From: Parvibaculum sp.
Lineage (GTDB): Bacteria > Pseudomonadota > Alphaproteobacteria > Parvibaculales > Parvibaculaceae
Reading direction: 5' to 3'
Assembly: GCA_019635965.1 (NCBI GenBank)
Contig: JAHBYK010000024.1
Span: forward strand, 1 to 34,892
DNA length: 34,892 nucleotides
Positions 11,278 through 19,921 of this stretch are shown one piece after another. Numbering within the stretch: the stretch's first letter is position 1; each line of letters begins with the position of its first letter. The position numbers and the translations under genes are program-made. The notes under the pieces were generated by a model. The model was given only the letters and a program-made list of their open reading frames with translations, was not told the origin of the DNA and searched no databases.

Positions 11278-12030
11278 ATGAGCCTCACCGCCGCCCAGAG
11301 ATTCCATGCCTATGCCAATCCGGCGCGCTTCATGGCGCTGTCGGACCGCTTGCTGACGCCGTTATGGGCGGCGGCGCTTCTCACCATCGCGGTGGGTCTG
11401 TGGTTTGCGCTGTTCAATTCGCCGCCGGACTATCAGCAGGGCGAGACGGTCCGCATCATGTATGTGCATGTGCCGTCGGCCTGGCTTGCCATGTTCGGCT
11501 ATTCCGTCATGGCTTTTGCCTCTGCCATCGCGCTGATCTTCCGCCACCCGCTTGCCGATGTCGCGGCGAAGTCGGCGGCGCCCATCGGCGCGGCCTTCAC
11601 CTTTCTCGCGCTGGTCACGGGCTCGCTCTGGGGCAAGCCGATGTGGGGCACTTGGTGGGAATGGGATGCGCGCATGACCTCCGTGCTCATCCTGCTTTTC
11701 CTCTATCTCGGCTATATGGCGCTCTGGGCGGCGATCGAGGATCCGGTCCGCGCCGCGCGCGCCGCCGCCGTGCTCGCGCTTGCCGGCGCGATCAATATTC
11801 CGGTGATCCGCTATTCCGTCGTCTGGTGGAACACGCTGCACCAGCCCGCATCCGTCTTCCGCATGGACGGGCCGACCATCGCGCCTTCCATGCTGCTGCC
11901 GCTCGGTTTGATGGCTATTGGCTTCACGCTGCTTTTCCTCGCGCTGCATCTCGTTCGGATGCGGGCAGAGATCATGCGCCGCCGCGTGCGGGCGCTCCGT
12001 CTCGCGCGCGCTTCTTCCAGCGAGGCATGA
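11278..12030 (+). CDS. ccmC: Heme exporter protein CcmC
   Basis: Heme-handling membrane protein that delivers heme to CcmE at the periplasmic face. 250 residues from the ATG at 11278, with six transmembrane spans. The tryptophan-rich WWD motif WGKPMWGTWWEWD is at 118-130, and the two flanking heme-ligand histidines are H64 (YVHVPSAW) and H188 (TLHQPAS). An upstream in-frame ATG at 11206 would add 24 residues of low-similarity Pro/Arg-rich sequence and is less likely. Its stop overlaps the ccmD start. Confidence 0.95.
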   Translation: MSLTAAQRFHAYANPARFMALSDRLLTPLWAAALLTIAVGLWFALFNSPPDYQQGETVRIMYVHVPSAWLAMFGYSVMAFASAIALIFRHPLADVAAKSAAPIGAAFTFLALVTGSLWGKPMWGTWWEWDARMTSVLILLFLYLGYMALWAAIEDPVRAARAAAVLALAGAINIPVIRYSVVWWNTLHQPASVFRMDGPTIAPSMLLPLGLMAIGFTLLFLALHLVRMRAEIMRRRVRALRLARASSSEA

Positions 12031-12236
12031 ACATGGCCGAATTCTTCAGCATGGGCGGCTACGCCCTTTACGTCTGGCCATGCTATGGCATTGCCGCGCT
12101 CGTCATTGCCGGTCTTGTCTGGCAGAGCCTGCGCGACTGGCATGTGCAGGCCGCGCTTGCCGCCGAGCTGGAAAAGGCGGCGGGCGGGCGTGTGCGCCGC
12201 CCGGCGGATGCGGCCCGGCAGGGAGAGATGAAGTGA
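12027..12236 (+). CDS. ccmD: Heme exporter protein CcmD
   Basis: Small 69-residue protein with one transmembrane segment (about 9-31) followed by a charged helix, the standard CcmD layout. It starts at the ATGA overlap with ccmC (a second ATG at 12033 is possible). The YALYVWPCYGIA segment is typical: the family keeps Tyr/Trp residues at the start of the membrane span. It retains holo-CcmE release activity together with CcmABC. Its stop overlaps the GTG of ccmG. Confidence 0.85.
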   Translation: MNMAEFFSMGGYALYVWPCYGIAALVIAGLVWQSLRDWHVQAALAAELEKAAGGRVRRPADAARQGEMK

Positions 12237-12784
12237 ACGCGCGATTCCGGCTGGCAGCCCTGTTGCCGGTACTCCTGTTTCTCGTCATTGCCGGTGTTTT
12301 CTACACCGCGATCTTCAGCGGCAGCGATCCCTCGAAGGTTCCCTCCGCGCTGATCGGCCGCTATGTGCCGGAGTTCGAGCTTGGCCCGGTCGAAGGGCTC
12401 GACGAGCCCGGCCTTTCAACCGCCGATTTCGCGCAAGGCGGGCCCGTCATCGTCAATGTCTGGGCGTCCTGGTGCGTGCCCTGCCGCACCGAAATGCCGC
12501 TCCTCGTCGAGTTGCAGCGCGTTGCCGGTGTGCCGCTCTACGGCATCAACTACAAGGACGATCCCGCCGCCGCGCGGCGCTTCCTTGCCGAACTCGGCAA
12601 TCCGTTCGAGCGGATCGGCAAGGACGCAACAGGCCGCGCCGCCATCGACTGGGGCGTCTATGGCGTGCCGGAAACCTATATCGTGGATGGGAAGGGGCGT
12701 ATCGCCCTGAAACATGTCGGGCCCTTGACGCCCGAAGCGATCGCGGAAGAAATCCTGCCGGCTCTCAGGGCGGCGCGGTCCTGA
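12233..12784 (+). CDS. ccmG: Thiol:disulfide interchange protein CcmG (DsbE)
   Basis: Periplasmic, membrane-tethered thioredoxin-fold reductant that keeps apocytochrome c thiols reduced. 183 residues from the GTG at 12233 (GTGA overlap with ccmD), with an uncleaved signal anchor at about 8-28. The active site WCVPC has cysteines 81 and 84, and the cis-proline loop GVPETYIVD follows. The ccmE, ccmF and ccmH genes needed to complete System I are not in the window and must lie elsewhere. Confidence 0.92.
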   Translation: MNARFRLAALLPVLLFLVIAGVFYTAIFSGSDPSKVPSALIGRYVPEFELGPVEGLDEPGLSTADFAQGGPVIVNVWASWCVPCRTEMPLLVELQRVAGVPLYGINYKDDPAAARRFLAELGNPFERIGKDATGRAAIDWGVYGVPETYIVDGKGRIALKHVGPLTPEAIAEEILPALRAARS

Positions 12785-12820
12785 CGCGATAGCGCCCTCC
12801 GCACCGCCCCGGAAAGAGCG

Positions 12821-13366
12821 TCAGGCCTTCTTGCTGCGCGCGGCCGGCTTTTTCGCGGCAGGCTTTTTTGCCGCAGCGCGCTTTGCGGGCTTCGCAGGCG
12901 CTTCTTCCTCGACCTTCATGCTTTCGATCGCGGTATTGAGGTGGCCGAGCGCCTTCAGGAGTTCGCCCTGAACCGTCTTCGGCAGCGCGTCGAGAAGCGC
13001 CTTTTCGGCGGCGAGCGCCTTCGGCATCGCGCCTTTCAGCGCGCGGCGGCCGGCAGCGGTCAGCCGCACGGAATTGGCGCGTGCGTCCTCGGCGGTCCGC
13101 TTGCGGGCGAGAAGGCCGTTCTTGATCATGCGGCTGATCATGTCGGCAAGCGTCGAACGGTCGATGCCTGTGCGGTTCACGAGATCGGTCTGGCTCAGAC
13201 CTTCTTCCTCATTCACCGCGAAAAGCACGATGAACTGGCGCGGTGTGAGCGAGCTTGCGCCCATCTGCTGCACGAACTGCTCGTAAGCAAACTGTTGTGC
13301 GCGGCGCAGCAAATGGCTCAGCGAGTTCTCAAGGTCGAAACTTCCGGTCTGCTTCCTGGCTGCCAT
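12821..13366 (-). CDS. MarR-family transcriptional regulator with Lys/Ala-rich tail
   Basis: 181 residues. Residues ~20-145 form a MarR-type winged helix-turn-helix: LTPRQFIVLFAV leads into the recognition region (SQTDLVNRTGIDRSTLADMI), followed by a wing with RKRTAEDARANSVRLT. MarR proteins act as dimers and respond to small phenolic or oxidant ligands. Residues ~155-181 are an unusual basic tail of KPAAKKP repeats, like the longer tail on AcnA in this window. It is convergent with ccmG and divergent from the Nudix gene; the target is probably its own promoter region in 13367-13737, but I see no clean palindrome there. Confidence 0.87.
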   Translation of the reverse strand: MAARKQTGSFDLENSLSHLLRRAQQFAYEQFVQQMGASSLTPRQFIVLFAVNEEEGLSQTDLVNRTGIDRSTLADMISRMIKNGLLARKRTAEDARANSVRLTAAGRRALKGAMPKALAAEKALLDALPKTVQGELLKALGHLNTAIESMKVEEEAPAKPAKRAAAKKPAAKKPAARSKKA

Positions 13367-13737
13367 TCGTTCTGTCCTCTGGCGTGTGCCGGTCCCTGCC
13401 GGGACCGTGGCTGGGTTGCGTCCTTGCCGGACGGCGTTCCCATTTGGGGGGATATTTCTTTCCAGCGCTCATTGGAGCGCGAATTCGAGGCGTTTGTGTG
13501 GCCGTGCCACGATGTCCGAATTATCATCATATGTACCCGCAAGGCCAGTCCTTGCAAGCGCGATCGTGCGGAAAGGCATAATAATTGGCAAACAGGTCTG
13601 TGCGCGGAGTTTCGCCGTATCCGGTTGAGACGAGTTCAAATATTCTCCAGACGCTTAACGTTTTCGCGCGATGAAAGATAAAATTCGCTTACTTCCGTGG
13701 GCGGACCAACAAGTCAAGGCGAGTAGATCCGGTAATC
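13367..13737. other. Divergent intergenic region (371 bp), no gene seen
   Basis: Lies between the divergent marR-type and Nudix genes, and parts of it are more AT-rich than the surroundings (for example around 13515-13585 and 13635-13690). It should hold promoters for both directions and probably the MarR operator. I cannot point to a convincing -35/-10 pair or a perfect inverted repeat, and short open frames crossing it have no conserved features. Confidence 0.5.
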
Positions 13738-14358
13738 ATGTCAGACAAATCCGATGCAAAAGACAGAATGCCTGCGGAGCCGAAGCCGCAGGAAGCGGGC
13801 GCGGGCGCCGAAGTCGCCTTTTCGCGCCGCGTGCCAACCGGAGACAGCCTGCCGCGCGACATCTGCGATCGCTGCGGCTTCATTCACTATGTAAATCCGA
13901 AGATCGTGGTCGGCTCCGTCGTCACACATGAAGGAAAGTTCATGTTGTGCCGCCGAGCCATCGAGCCACGCCGCGGCTTCTGGACGCTGCCCGCAGGCTT
14001 CATGGAACAGGGCGAAACGACGGAAGAAGGCGCGCGCCGCGAGGCGATGGAAGAGGCAAATGCCGAGATCGAGCTGCGCGATCTGCTCGCCATCTACAAT
14101 ATTCCGCGCATCGCGCAGGTGCAGATCATGTATCGCGCGGCGCTCAAGTCGCCCTCCTTTTCGGCGGGCGAGGAAAGCCTCGAAGTCGCGCTTTTCGAAT
14201 GGGACGACATTCCCTGGGACGAGCTTGCCTTTCCGAGCGTCTATTGGGCGCTGACGCAGTTCCGCTCGGTGATGGACAAGCCCGTCATCGCGCCCTTCAC
14301 GAACCCGGAGGGCGAAACGGGCAATCTGTTCCCGAAACGTCCCGCGGCCGGCGGTTGA
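13738..14358 (+). CDS. Nudix hydrolase with N-terminal zinc-ribbon-like motif
   Basis: 206 residues. The Nudix box runs from G87 (GFMEQGETTEEGARREAMEE), with metal-binding E102, E105 and E106; the usual Gly near its end is Asn108. CDRC (C43, C46) just before the catalytic domain resembles half of a zinc ribbon, as in NudC-like or ADP-ribose pyrophosphatase-related proteins. A disordered leader of about 35 residues precedes it. Likely hydrolyses a nucleoside diphosphate derivative such as an NAD- or ADP-sugar type substrate; the exact substrate cannot be read from sequence. Confidence 0.85.
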   Translation: MSDKSDAKDRMPAEPKPQEAGAGAEVAFSRRVPTGDSLPRDICDRCGFIHYVNPKIVVGSVVTHEGKFMLCRRAIEPRRGFWTLPAGFMEQGETTEEGARREAMEEANAEIELRDLLAIYNIPRIAQVQIMYRAALKSPSFSAGEESLEVALFEWDDIPWDELAFPSVYWALTQFRSVMDKPVIAPFTNPEGETGNLFPKRPAAGG

Positions 14359-14431
14359 GCGCAAAAAGCGCCTCTGGATAAAAGCCTGCTTTCGCGGCAT
14401 CTTCTCCCGGCTTCAACCGGGGGGATGATTC

Positions 14432-16081
14432 ATGGCACAGGCCGCGTCGCAGCGCATGACGCGAGAGGAGAGGCGGGTCGTCTTCGCCTCCTCGCTCGGC
14501 ACCGTTTTCGAGTGGTACGATTTCTATCTCTACGGCTCGCTTGCGGCGATCATTTCCGTCCAGTTCTTTTCCGGCGTGAACCCGACGGCCGCCTTCATTT
14601 TCGCATTGCTCGCCTTTGCGGCCGGTTTCGCGGTGCGCCCCTTCGGCGCCATCGTTTTCGGCCGGCTGGGCGATCTCGTGGGGCGGAAATACACCTTTCT
14701 CGTCACCATCCTCATCATGGGCCTTGCGACCTTCATCGTCGGTCTGCTGCCGAATTATGAGACGATCGGCGTTGCCGCGCCCGCGATCCTCATCCTGCTG
14801 CGGCTCGCGCAGGGTCTTGCCATCGGCGGCGAATATGGCGGCGCGGCGATCTATGTCGCCGAACATGCGCCGCATGGAAAGCGCGGCGCCTATACGTCCT
14901 GGATACAGACCACCGCGACGCTCGGGCTTTTCATGTCGCTCCTCGTCATCCTTGCCTGTCGGCTTTCCATGCCGAAGGAGGATTTCGAAAGCTGGGGCTG
15001 GCGTATCCCCTTCCTGCTGTCGATCTTCCTGCTCGGTATCTCGGTCTGGATCAGGCTGAAGCTCAACGAGTCGCCGCTCTTCCGGAAGATGAAGGAGGAG
15101 GGCACGCTCTCGAAATCGCCGATCCGGGAAAGTTTCGGCGAATGGGGGAACCTCAAGATCGTGCTGATCGCGCTGATCGGCCTCACCGCCGGTCAGGCCG
15201 TCGTCTGGTACACGGGCCAGTTCTACGCGCTCTTCTTCCTCACTCAGGTGCTGAAGGTCGAGGCGCAGACGGCGAATATCCTGATCGGCCTCGGGCTCCT
15301 GCTCGGCGTGCCTTTCTTCGTCGTCTTCGGGATGCTGTCGGACAGGATCGGCCGCAAGCCCATCATTCTTGCAGGCTGCCTGCTCGCGGCGCTCACCTAT
15401 TTCCCGCTATTCGCGGGGCTCACGCATTATGCCAATCCGGCGCTCGAGGCGGCGCAGGCGCGTTCCCCCGTCACCGTCATCGCCGACCCTTCCACCTGCT
15501 CCTTCCAGTTCAATCCGGTCGGCACCGCCTCCTTCACCACGCCTTGCGACGTGGCGAAATCCGCGCTCGCCCAGCGCGGCGTCTCCTATGACAACCGGCG
15601 GCTCGCGCCCGGCGAGGAAACGCGGATCATGGTCGGCGAGGCGCAGATCCTCTCCTTCGATGCGAGCGATGATGCGGGCGGTGTGCGCCGCGCCGCCTTC
15701 AATGCCGGGCTTTCGGCGGCGCTTGCGGCGGCGGGCTATCCGGCAGCAGCGAACCCCGACGAGATCAACCACCCGATGGTGGTGCTGATCCTCTTCATTC
15801 TCGTGCTCTATGCGACGATGGTTTACGGGCCGATCGCGGCCATGCTGGTCGAGCTCTTCCCGACGCGCATCCGCTACACCTCGATGTCGCTGCCCTATCA
15901 TCTCGGCAATGGCTGGTTCGGCGGCTTCCTGCCGACCGTCTCCTTCGCCATCGTGGCGGCGACGGGCAATCTCTATTCGGGGCTCTGGTATCCGATCGCG
16001 ATTGCCGCCATGACCTTCGTGGTCGGCATGATCTTCGTGCCGGAAACCAAGGACAGGGAGCTGCACCCGGAAGGAAGCTGA
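14432..16081 (+). CDS. MFS transporter, metabolite:H+ symporter (MHS) type
   Basis: 549-residue inner-membrane transporter with 12 predicted spans. The loop 2-3 motif GRLGDLVGRKYTFL, the GGEYGGAAIYVAEHAP motif and the domain-linking GMLSDRIGRKP repeat are MHS/ProP/ShiA-type signatures. It differs from the core family by an inserted hydrophilic stretch of about 115 residues (about 330-445), between the span after GRKPIILAG and the span starting MVVLILFILV. By topology this is a periplasmic loop, and it contains two cysteines (STCSF, TPCD). The ATG is preceded by a G-rich site 8 bases upstream. Substrate is probably a small organic acid or osmolyte, unproven. It ends 2 bp before the convergent yciB. 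Confidence 0.88.
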   Translation: MAQAASQRMTREERRVVFASSLGTVFEWYDFYLYGSLAAIISVQFFSGVNPTAAFIFALLAFAAGFAVRPFGAIVFGRLGDLVGRKYTFLVTILIMGLATFIVGLLPNYETIGVAAPAILILLRLAQGLAIGGEYGGAAIYVAEHAPHGKRGAYTSWIQTTATLGLFMSLLVILACRLSMPKEDFESWGWRIPFLLSIFLLGISVWIRLKLNESPLFRKMKEEGTLSKSPIRESFGEWGNLKIVLIALIGLTAGQAVVWYTGQFYALFFLTQVLKVEAQTANILIGLGLLLGVPFFVVFGMLSDRIGRKPIILAGCLLAALTYFPLFAGLTHYANPALEAAQARSPVTVIADPSTCSFQFNPVGTASFTTPCDVAKSALAQRGVSYDNRRLAPGEETRIMVGEAQILSFDASDDAGGVRRAAFNAGLSAALAAAGYPAAANPDEINHPMVVLILFILVLYATMVYGPIAAMLVELFPTRIRYTSMSLPYHLGNGWFGGFLPTVSFAIVAATGNLYSGLWYPIAIAAMTFVVGMIFVPETKDRELHPEGS

Positions 16082-16083
16082 GG

Positions 16084-16722
16084 CTAGTCGGCGGCCTGCG
16101 CGGTGTCGTCCCGCTTCGGCGGGGCGTGCTTCGTGAGCACGGGGATCTGCGCCAGGCCGAAGATCATGGTGAGCGGCATCACGCCGAACAGCTTGAAGCT
16201 CACCCAGAAATCGGTCGAGAAATTGCGCCACACCACTTCGTTGATGACGCCGAGAAAGACGAAGAAAAGGCCCCAGCGCACGGTCAGCACCATCCAGCCC
16301 TTGTCGGTCAGGTCGAAGGCGCCGTCGAAAAGCTGCTTCATCACCGGCTTGCCGAAGGCCGCCGCGCCGAGCAGCGCGGCCGCGAACAATGCGTTCACGA
16401 TGGTCGGCTTCACCTTGATGAAAAGCTCGTCCTGCAGATAGATGGTCAGCGCGCCGAACACGATCACGAACACGCCGGAGACGAGCGGCATGGTCGGGAT
16501 CTTGCGGAATTTCGCATAGGAATAGGAAAGCGAGATCACCGTCGCGGCCATGAAACCGCCGGTCGCGTAAAAGATGTTCTTGGCTTCCTCATTGCCGAAA
16601 ATGGCGCTGGCCTGTGAATTGAGGATGAAGAACACGGCGAGCGGCCCGAGCTCGATCGCCATGCGGACCCATTGCGAGGCCGACATGCCGCCATGCGTCT
16701 TTTCGGCTTGAGTGTCGCTCAT
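16084..16722 (-). CDS. yciB: Inner membrane-spanning protein YciB (septation protein A family)
   Basis: 212 residues from the ATG at 16722, preceded by a GGAAGG site. A longer frame to 16812 would run back into ftsY and has no conserved residues. Five to six membrane spans, with the family patterns FFILNSQ, KPTIVNALFAAALLG, and NEVVWRNFSTDFWVSFKLFG (equivalent to the NExVWR...W..FK motif of YciB/IspZ). The protein is linked to cell envelope and division function in E. coli. Last gene of the dapF-mtaB-ftsY block, 49 bp after ftsY. Confidence 0.92.
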   Translation of the reverse strand: MSDTQAEKTHGGMSASQWVRMAIELGPLAVFFILNSQASAIFGNEEAKNIFYATGGFMAATVISLSYSYAKFRKIPTMPLVSGVFVIVFGALTIYLQDELFIKVKPTIVNALFAAALLGAAAFGKPVMKQLFDGAFDLTDKGWMVLTVRWGLFFVFLGVINEVVWRNFSTDFWVSFKLFGVMPLTMIFGLAQIPVLTKHAPPKRDDTAQAAD

Positions 16723-16771
16723 TGCATTGCCTTCCGGTTTCGCCTGTTTACGCTGCCTGCGCCCCTGCGGA

Positions 16772-17722
16772 TCAGTTGGCGCCGGTGATCGCCTTGGCAT
16801 AGGCCTCGGCATTGAAGGTCTGGAGATCGTCGATCCCCTCGCCGACGCCGATCATATGGACCGGCAGGCCGAATTTCCGGGCAATGGCGACCAGGATGCC
16901 GCCCCGCGCCGTGCCGTCGAGCTTCGTCACCACGAGGCCCGTAATGCCCGCCACCTTGCCGAAAATCTCCACCTGATTGACGGCATTCTGCCCCGTCGTC
17001 GCATCAAGCACGAGGAGGGCGGCGTGCGGCGCTTCGGGGTCGAGCTTGCGCATCACGCGGATCACCTTTTCAAGCTCGGCCATCAGGTCCGCCTTGTTCT
17101 GGAGGCGGCCCGCCGTGTCGATCATCAGCACATCCGTGCCTTCTTCCTTCGCCCGCGCCAGCGCCTCATAGGCAAGGCCCGCCGCATCGCCGCCGATCTT
17201 GGTCGAGCAGACCGGCGCGCCGATGCGTGCGCCCCAGACTTTCAGCTGTTCCACGGCGGCGGCGCGGAAGGTGTCGCCGGCTGCCAGCATCACGCTCTTT
17301 CCCTCGGCCTTCAGCTTCGCGCCGATCTTGCCGATGGTCGTCGTCTTGCCCGCGCCGTTCACGCCCGCCATCAGGATGACGAAAGGCTTCTTCGCCCTAT
17401 CGATTTCGAGCGGCTGTTCGACGGGCTTCAGCACCTTGGCGATCTCGCTTGCGAGAATATTGCGGATTTCCTCCGGGCTCACTTCCTTGTCGTAGCGGTC
17501 GCGGCCAACGGCTTCCGTCATGGCGGCGGCCGCATCAAGGCCCAGATCGGCGGAGATCAGCAGTTCTTCAAGTTCTTCCAGCGTCGCCGCATCGAGCTTC
17601 TTCTTTGTGAAGATGCCGGTGATGCCGTCCGACAGGCTCTTCGTCGAGCGCGTCAGCCCTTCCTTCATCCGCTGGAAGAGGGATTTCTTCTTCTCGCCGG
17701 TGCCCGTTTCCGCTTCGCTCAC
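16772..17722 (-). CDS. ftsY: Signal recognition particle receptor FtsY
   Basis: SRP receptor GTPase that docks ribosome-nascent chain complexes at the membrane. 316 residues: a short N-terminal basic region, the N domain (about 15-100), then the G domain with G1 GVNGAGKTTT (120-129), the DTAGR motif (202-206) and TKLDG (266-270). It lacks the long acidic A domain of E. coli FtsY, as is usual in alphaproteobacteria. The start overlaps the mtaB stop (ATGA). Its partner Ffh is encoded at 21260 on the other strand. Confidence 0.97.
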   Translation of the reverse strand: MSEAETGTGEKKKSLFQRMKEGLTRSTKSLSDGITGIFTKKKLDAATLEELEELLISADLGLDAAAAMTEAVGRDRYDKEVSPEEIRNILASEIAKVLKPVEQPLEIDRAKKPFVILMAGVNGAGKTTTIGKIGAKLKAEGKSVMLAAGDTFRAAAVEQLKVWGARIGAPVCSTKIGGDAAGLAYEALARAKEEGTDVLMIDTAGRLQNKADLMAELEKVIRVMRKLDPEAPHAALLVLDATTGQNAVNQVEIFGKVAGITGLVVTKLDGTARGGILVAIARKFGLPVHMIGVGEGIDDLQTFNAEAYAKAITGAN

Positions 17723-18981
17723 GCCGCCCTCGATCCTTCGTAACTCTTGCCGTCATGCGCGGCGAGGCGGAGCGCGATGATCTCGCCCGCGCGCGCTTCC
17801 TCCTTCACGCGCACCGGCGTGAACTGATGCGTGCGGCCAAGCGTCGGCGTCTCCATGAGCACGGGCCGCGTCGCACCAAGCCCGCTGTCGAGATGCGCGC
17901 GCACCGCCGCCTCGCCCTTCGCCCGCAGCCGCTCCGCGCGCGCCTTCGCCACCGCGCGCGGCACTTGCGGCATTTTCGCCGCCGGCGTGCCGGGGCGCGG
18001 CGAGAAGGGAAAGACGTGAAGCCATGTCAGGCCGCATTCATCGACAAGCCGCATCGTGTTCTCGAACATCTCGTCCGTCTCGGTCGGGAAGCCGGCGATG
18101 AAATCGGCGCCGAACACGATGTCGGGACGGAGGCGGCGGACGTCTTCGCAGAAGCGGATCGAATCGGCGCGCAGATGCCGGCGCTTCATCCGTTTCAGGA
18201 TCATGTCGTCGCCCGCCTGCAGCGAGAGATGGAGATGCGGCATCAGCCGTTCTTCTTCCGCGACGAGGCGCATGAGGTCGTCATCGGCTTCGATACTGTC
18301 GATGGAGGAAAGCCGGAGACGTTCCAGCTCCGGCACGAGTTTCAATATGCGCCGCGCAAGATTGCCGAGGCTCGGGCGGCCCGGCAGATCGCCGCCATAG
18401 GACGTCATGTCGACGCCGGTCAGCACCACTTCGCGGTAGCCGTTTTCCACAAGCGCGCGCACCTGATTGACGACTTCGCCTGCGGGGACGCTGCGCGACG
18501 GGCCGCGGCCATAGGGAATGATGCAGAAGGTGCAGCGGTGGTCGCAGCCGTTCTGCACCTGCACGAAGGCGCGGGCGCGGCCTTCGAGCCCCTGCACCAG
18601 ATGCCCCGCCGTTTCCTTCACCGACATGATGTCGTTGACGCGCAGTTTTTCATTCGTATGGAGCGCGAGTGCGGGCTGCCAGCTTTCGGGCTTCATCTTC
18701 TCGTCATTGCCGATCACGAGATCGACTTCGTCCATCCCGGCGAAGCTCTCGGGGTTCACCTGCGCCGCGCAGCCCGTCACGATGATGCGGGCTCCCGGAT
18801 TTTCGCGGCGCGCTTTCCGGATCGCCTGCCGCGCCTGGCGTTCGGCTTCGGCCGTCACCGCGCATGTATTGAAGACGATGGCATTGCCGAGACCCGCCGC
18901 TTCGGCATGGGCGCGCATCACTTCCGACTCGTAAGTGTTGAGGCGGCAGCCGAAGGTGACGATCTCGGTTCCCTTGCTCAT
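17719..18981 (-). CDS. mtaB: tRNA t6A37 methylthiotransferase MtaB
   Basis: Radical SAM enzyme that converts t6A37 to ms2t6A37 in tRNA. 420 residues. The N-terminal methylthiotransferase domain has cysteines C12, C40 and C71 for the auxiliary cluster, the radical SAM triad is C146, C150, C153 (CDHRCTFC), and a C-terminal TRAM-like region follows (GRTHQFTPVRV). The N-terminal GCRLNTYE is typical of MtaB rather than MiaB. Its start overlaps the dapF stop and its stop overlaps the ftsY start, so all three genes are translationally coupled. Confidence 0.94.
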   Translation of the reverse strand: MSKGTEIVTFGCRLNTYESEVMRAHAEAAGLGNAIVFNTCAVTAEAERQARQAIRKARRENPGARIIVTGCAAQVNPESFAGMDEVDLVIGNDEKMKPESWQPALALHTNEKLRVNDIMSVKETAGHLVQGLEGRARAFVQVQNGCDHRCTFCIIPYGRGPSRSVPAGEVVNQVRALVENGYREVVLTGVDMTSYGGDLPGRPSLGNLARRILKLVPELERLRLSSIDSIEADDDLMRLVAEEERLMPHLHLSLQAGDDMILKRMKRRHLRADSIRFCEDVRRLRPDIVFGADFIAGFPTETDEMFENTMRLVDECGLTWLHVFPFSPRPGTPAAKMPQVPRAVAKARAERLRAKGEAAVRAHLDSGLGATRPVLMETPTLGRTHQFTPVRVKEEARAGEIIALRLAAHDGKSYEGSRAA

Positions 18982-19844
18982 GCCTTCCCCGTCAGCAGTG
19001 CGGGGTCGAGCGTGCCGTCATAGTCGAAGGTTGCGGCGCCCGTCATGTAGATGTGGTTGTCCGCCTCGCGCCATTCGATGGTGAGGTCGCCGCCCGGCAG
19101 GCTCACCGTGACCTTGCGCTCCGTCTTGCGGCGGCGCACGGCGGCAACGGTTGCGGCGCAGGCGGCGGTGCCGCAGGCGCGCGTCAGCCCCGCGCCGCGC
19201 TCCCAGGTGCGCAGCTTGATATGGGTGGGCGAGAGGATTTGCGCGACGGAAATGTTCGCGCGCTCGGGAAAGAGCGGATGATGTTCGAGCATCGGGCCGA
19301 TGCGGCCCAGCTCGATCGCGTCCACATCCTCCACGAAGAAGATCGCATGGGGATTGCCGACATTGACGACGCCGGGCGAATGCATCATCGGCTTGCCGAG
19401 CGGTCCCACTTCGAGTTCGATCGCGCGCGTGTCGCGGAACTCCTCCGATAGCGGGATCTCGTTCCAGGCGAGGCGCGGCTCGCCCATGTCGACGGTGATG
19501 TCGCCGCCTCCGGCGCGGCTGGCAATCGTGTCGCCCGACAGCGTCTCGATCACCACGCGCTCCTTGCCCGTCTCCTCGAGGATCAGTCTTCCGATGCAGC
19601 GCGCGGCATTGCCGCAGGCTTCCACCACGCCGCCATCATTGTTGCGGATGCCCATGAAGGCATCGCCGCCCCGGCGCGGCTCCTCGATGGTGATGAGCTG
19701 GTCGCAGCCGATGCCCGTCTCGCGGTTTGCGATGGCGCGCGCCAGCGCGTCCGTCAGCGCCAGCGGCTCGCGGCGCAGGTCCAGCACGACAAAGTCGTTG
19801 CCGAGGCCGTTCATCTTGCGGAAATGGTGGGCGGAGCGGGTCAT
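18978..19844 (-). CDS. dapF: Diaminopimelate epimerase DapF
   Basis: Converts LL- to meso-diaminopimelate for lysine and peptidoglycan synthesis. 288 residues from the ATG at 19844. MNGLGNDFVV occurs at 11-20, and the two catalytic cysteines are C77 (EACGNAARC) and C224 (TRACGTAAC). The open frame extends further upstream but into the divergent gap and the neighbouring gene, with no conserved residues. First gene of the minus-strand block; 77 bp separate it from the divergent CinA-like gene. Confidence 0.96.
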   Translation of the reverse strand: MTRSAHHFRKMNGLGNDFVVLDLRREPLALTDALARAIANRETGIGCDQLITIEEPRRGGDAFMGIRNNDGGVVEACGNAARCIGRLILEETGKERVVIETLSGDTIASRAGGGDITVDMGEPRLAWNEIPLSEEFRDTRAIELEVGPLGKPMMHSPGVVNVGNPHAIFFVEDVDAIELGRIGPMLEHHPLFPERANISVAQILSPTHIKLRTWERGAGLTRACGTAACAATVAAVRRRKTERKVTVSLPGGDLTIEWREADNHIYMTGAATFDYDGTLDPALLTGKA

Positions 19845-19921
19845 GATGGGCTCTATATGGCCCTTTTTGGCCGCTTGTGCCAGTAGTGGGAGAAAGGGGC
19901 CGGAACCGGAAAGGGAGAGCG

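Noticed and set aside
16723..16812. Longer start for yciB at 16812
   Set aside because: It would overlap the ftsY 3' end and add Arg/Pro-rich residues with no conservation; the ATG at 16722 has a GGAAGG site.
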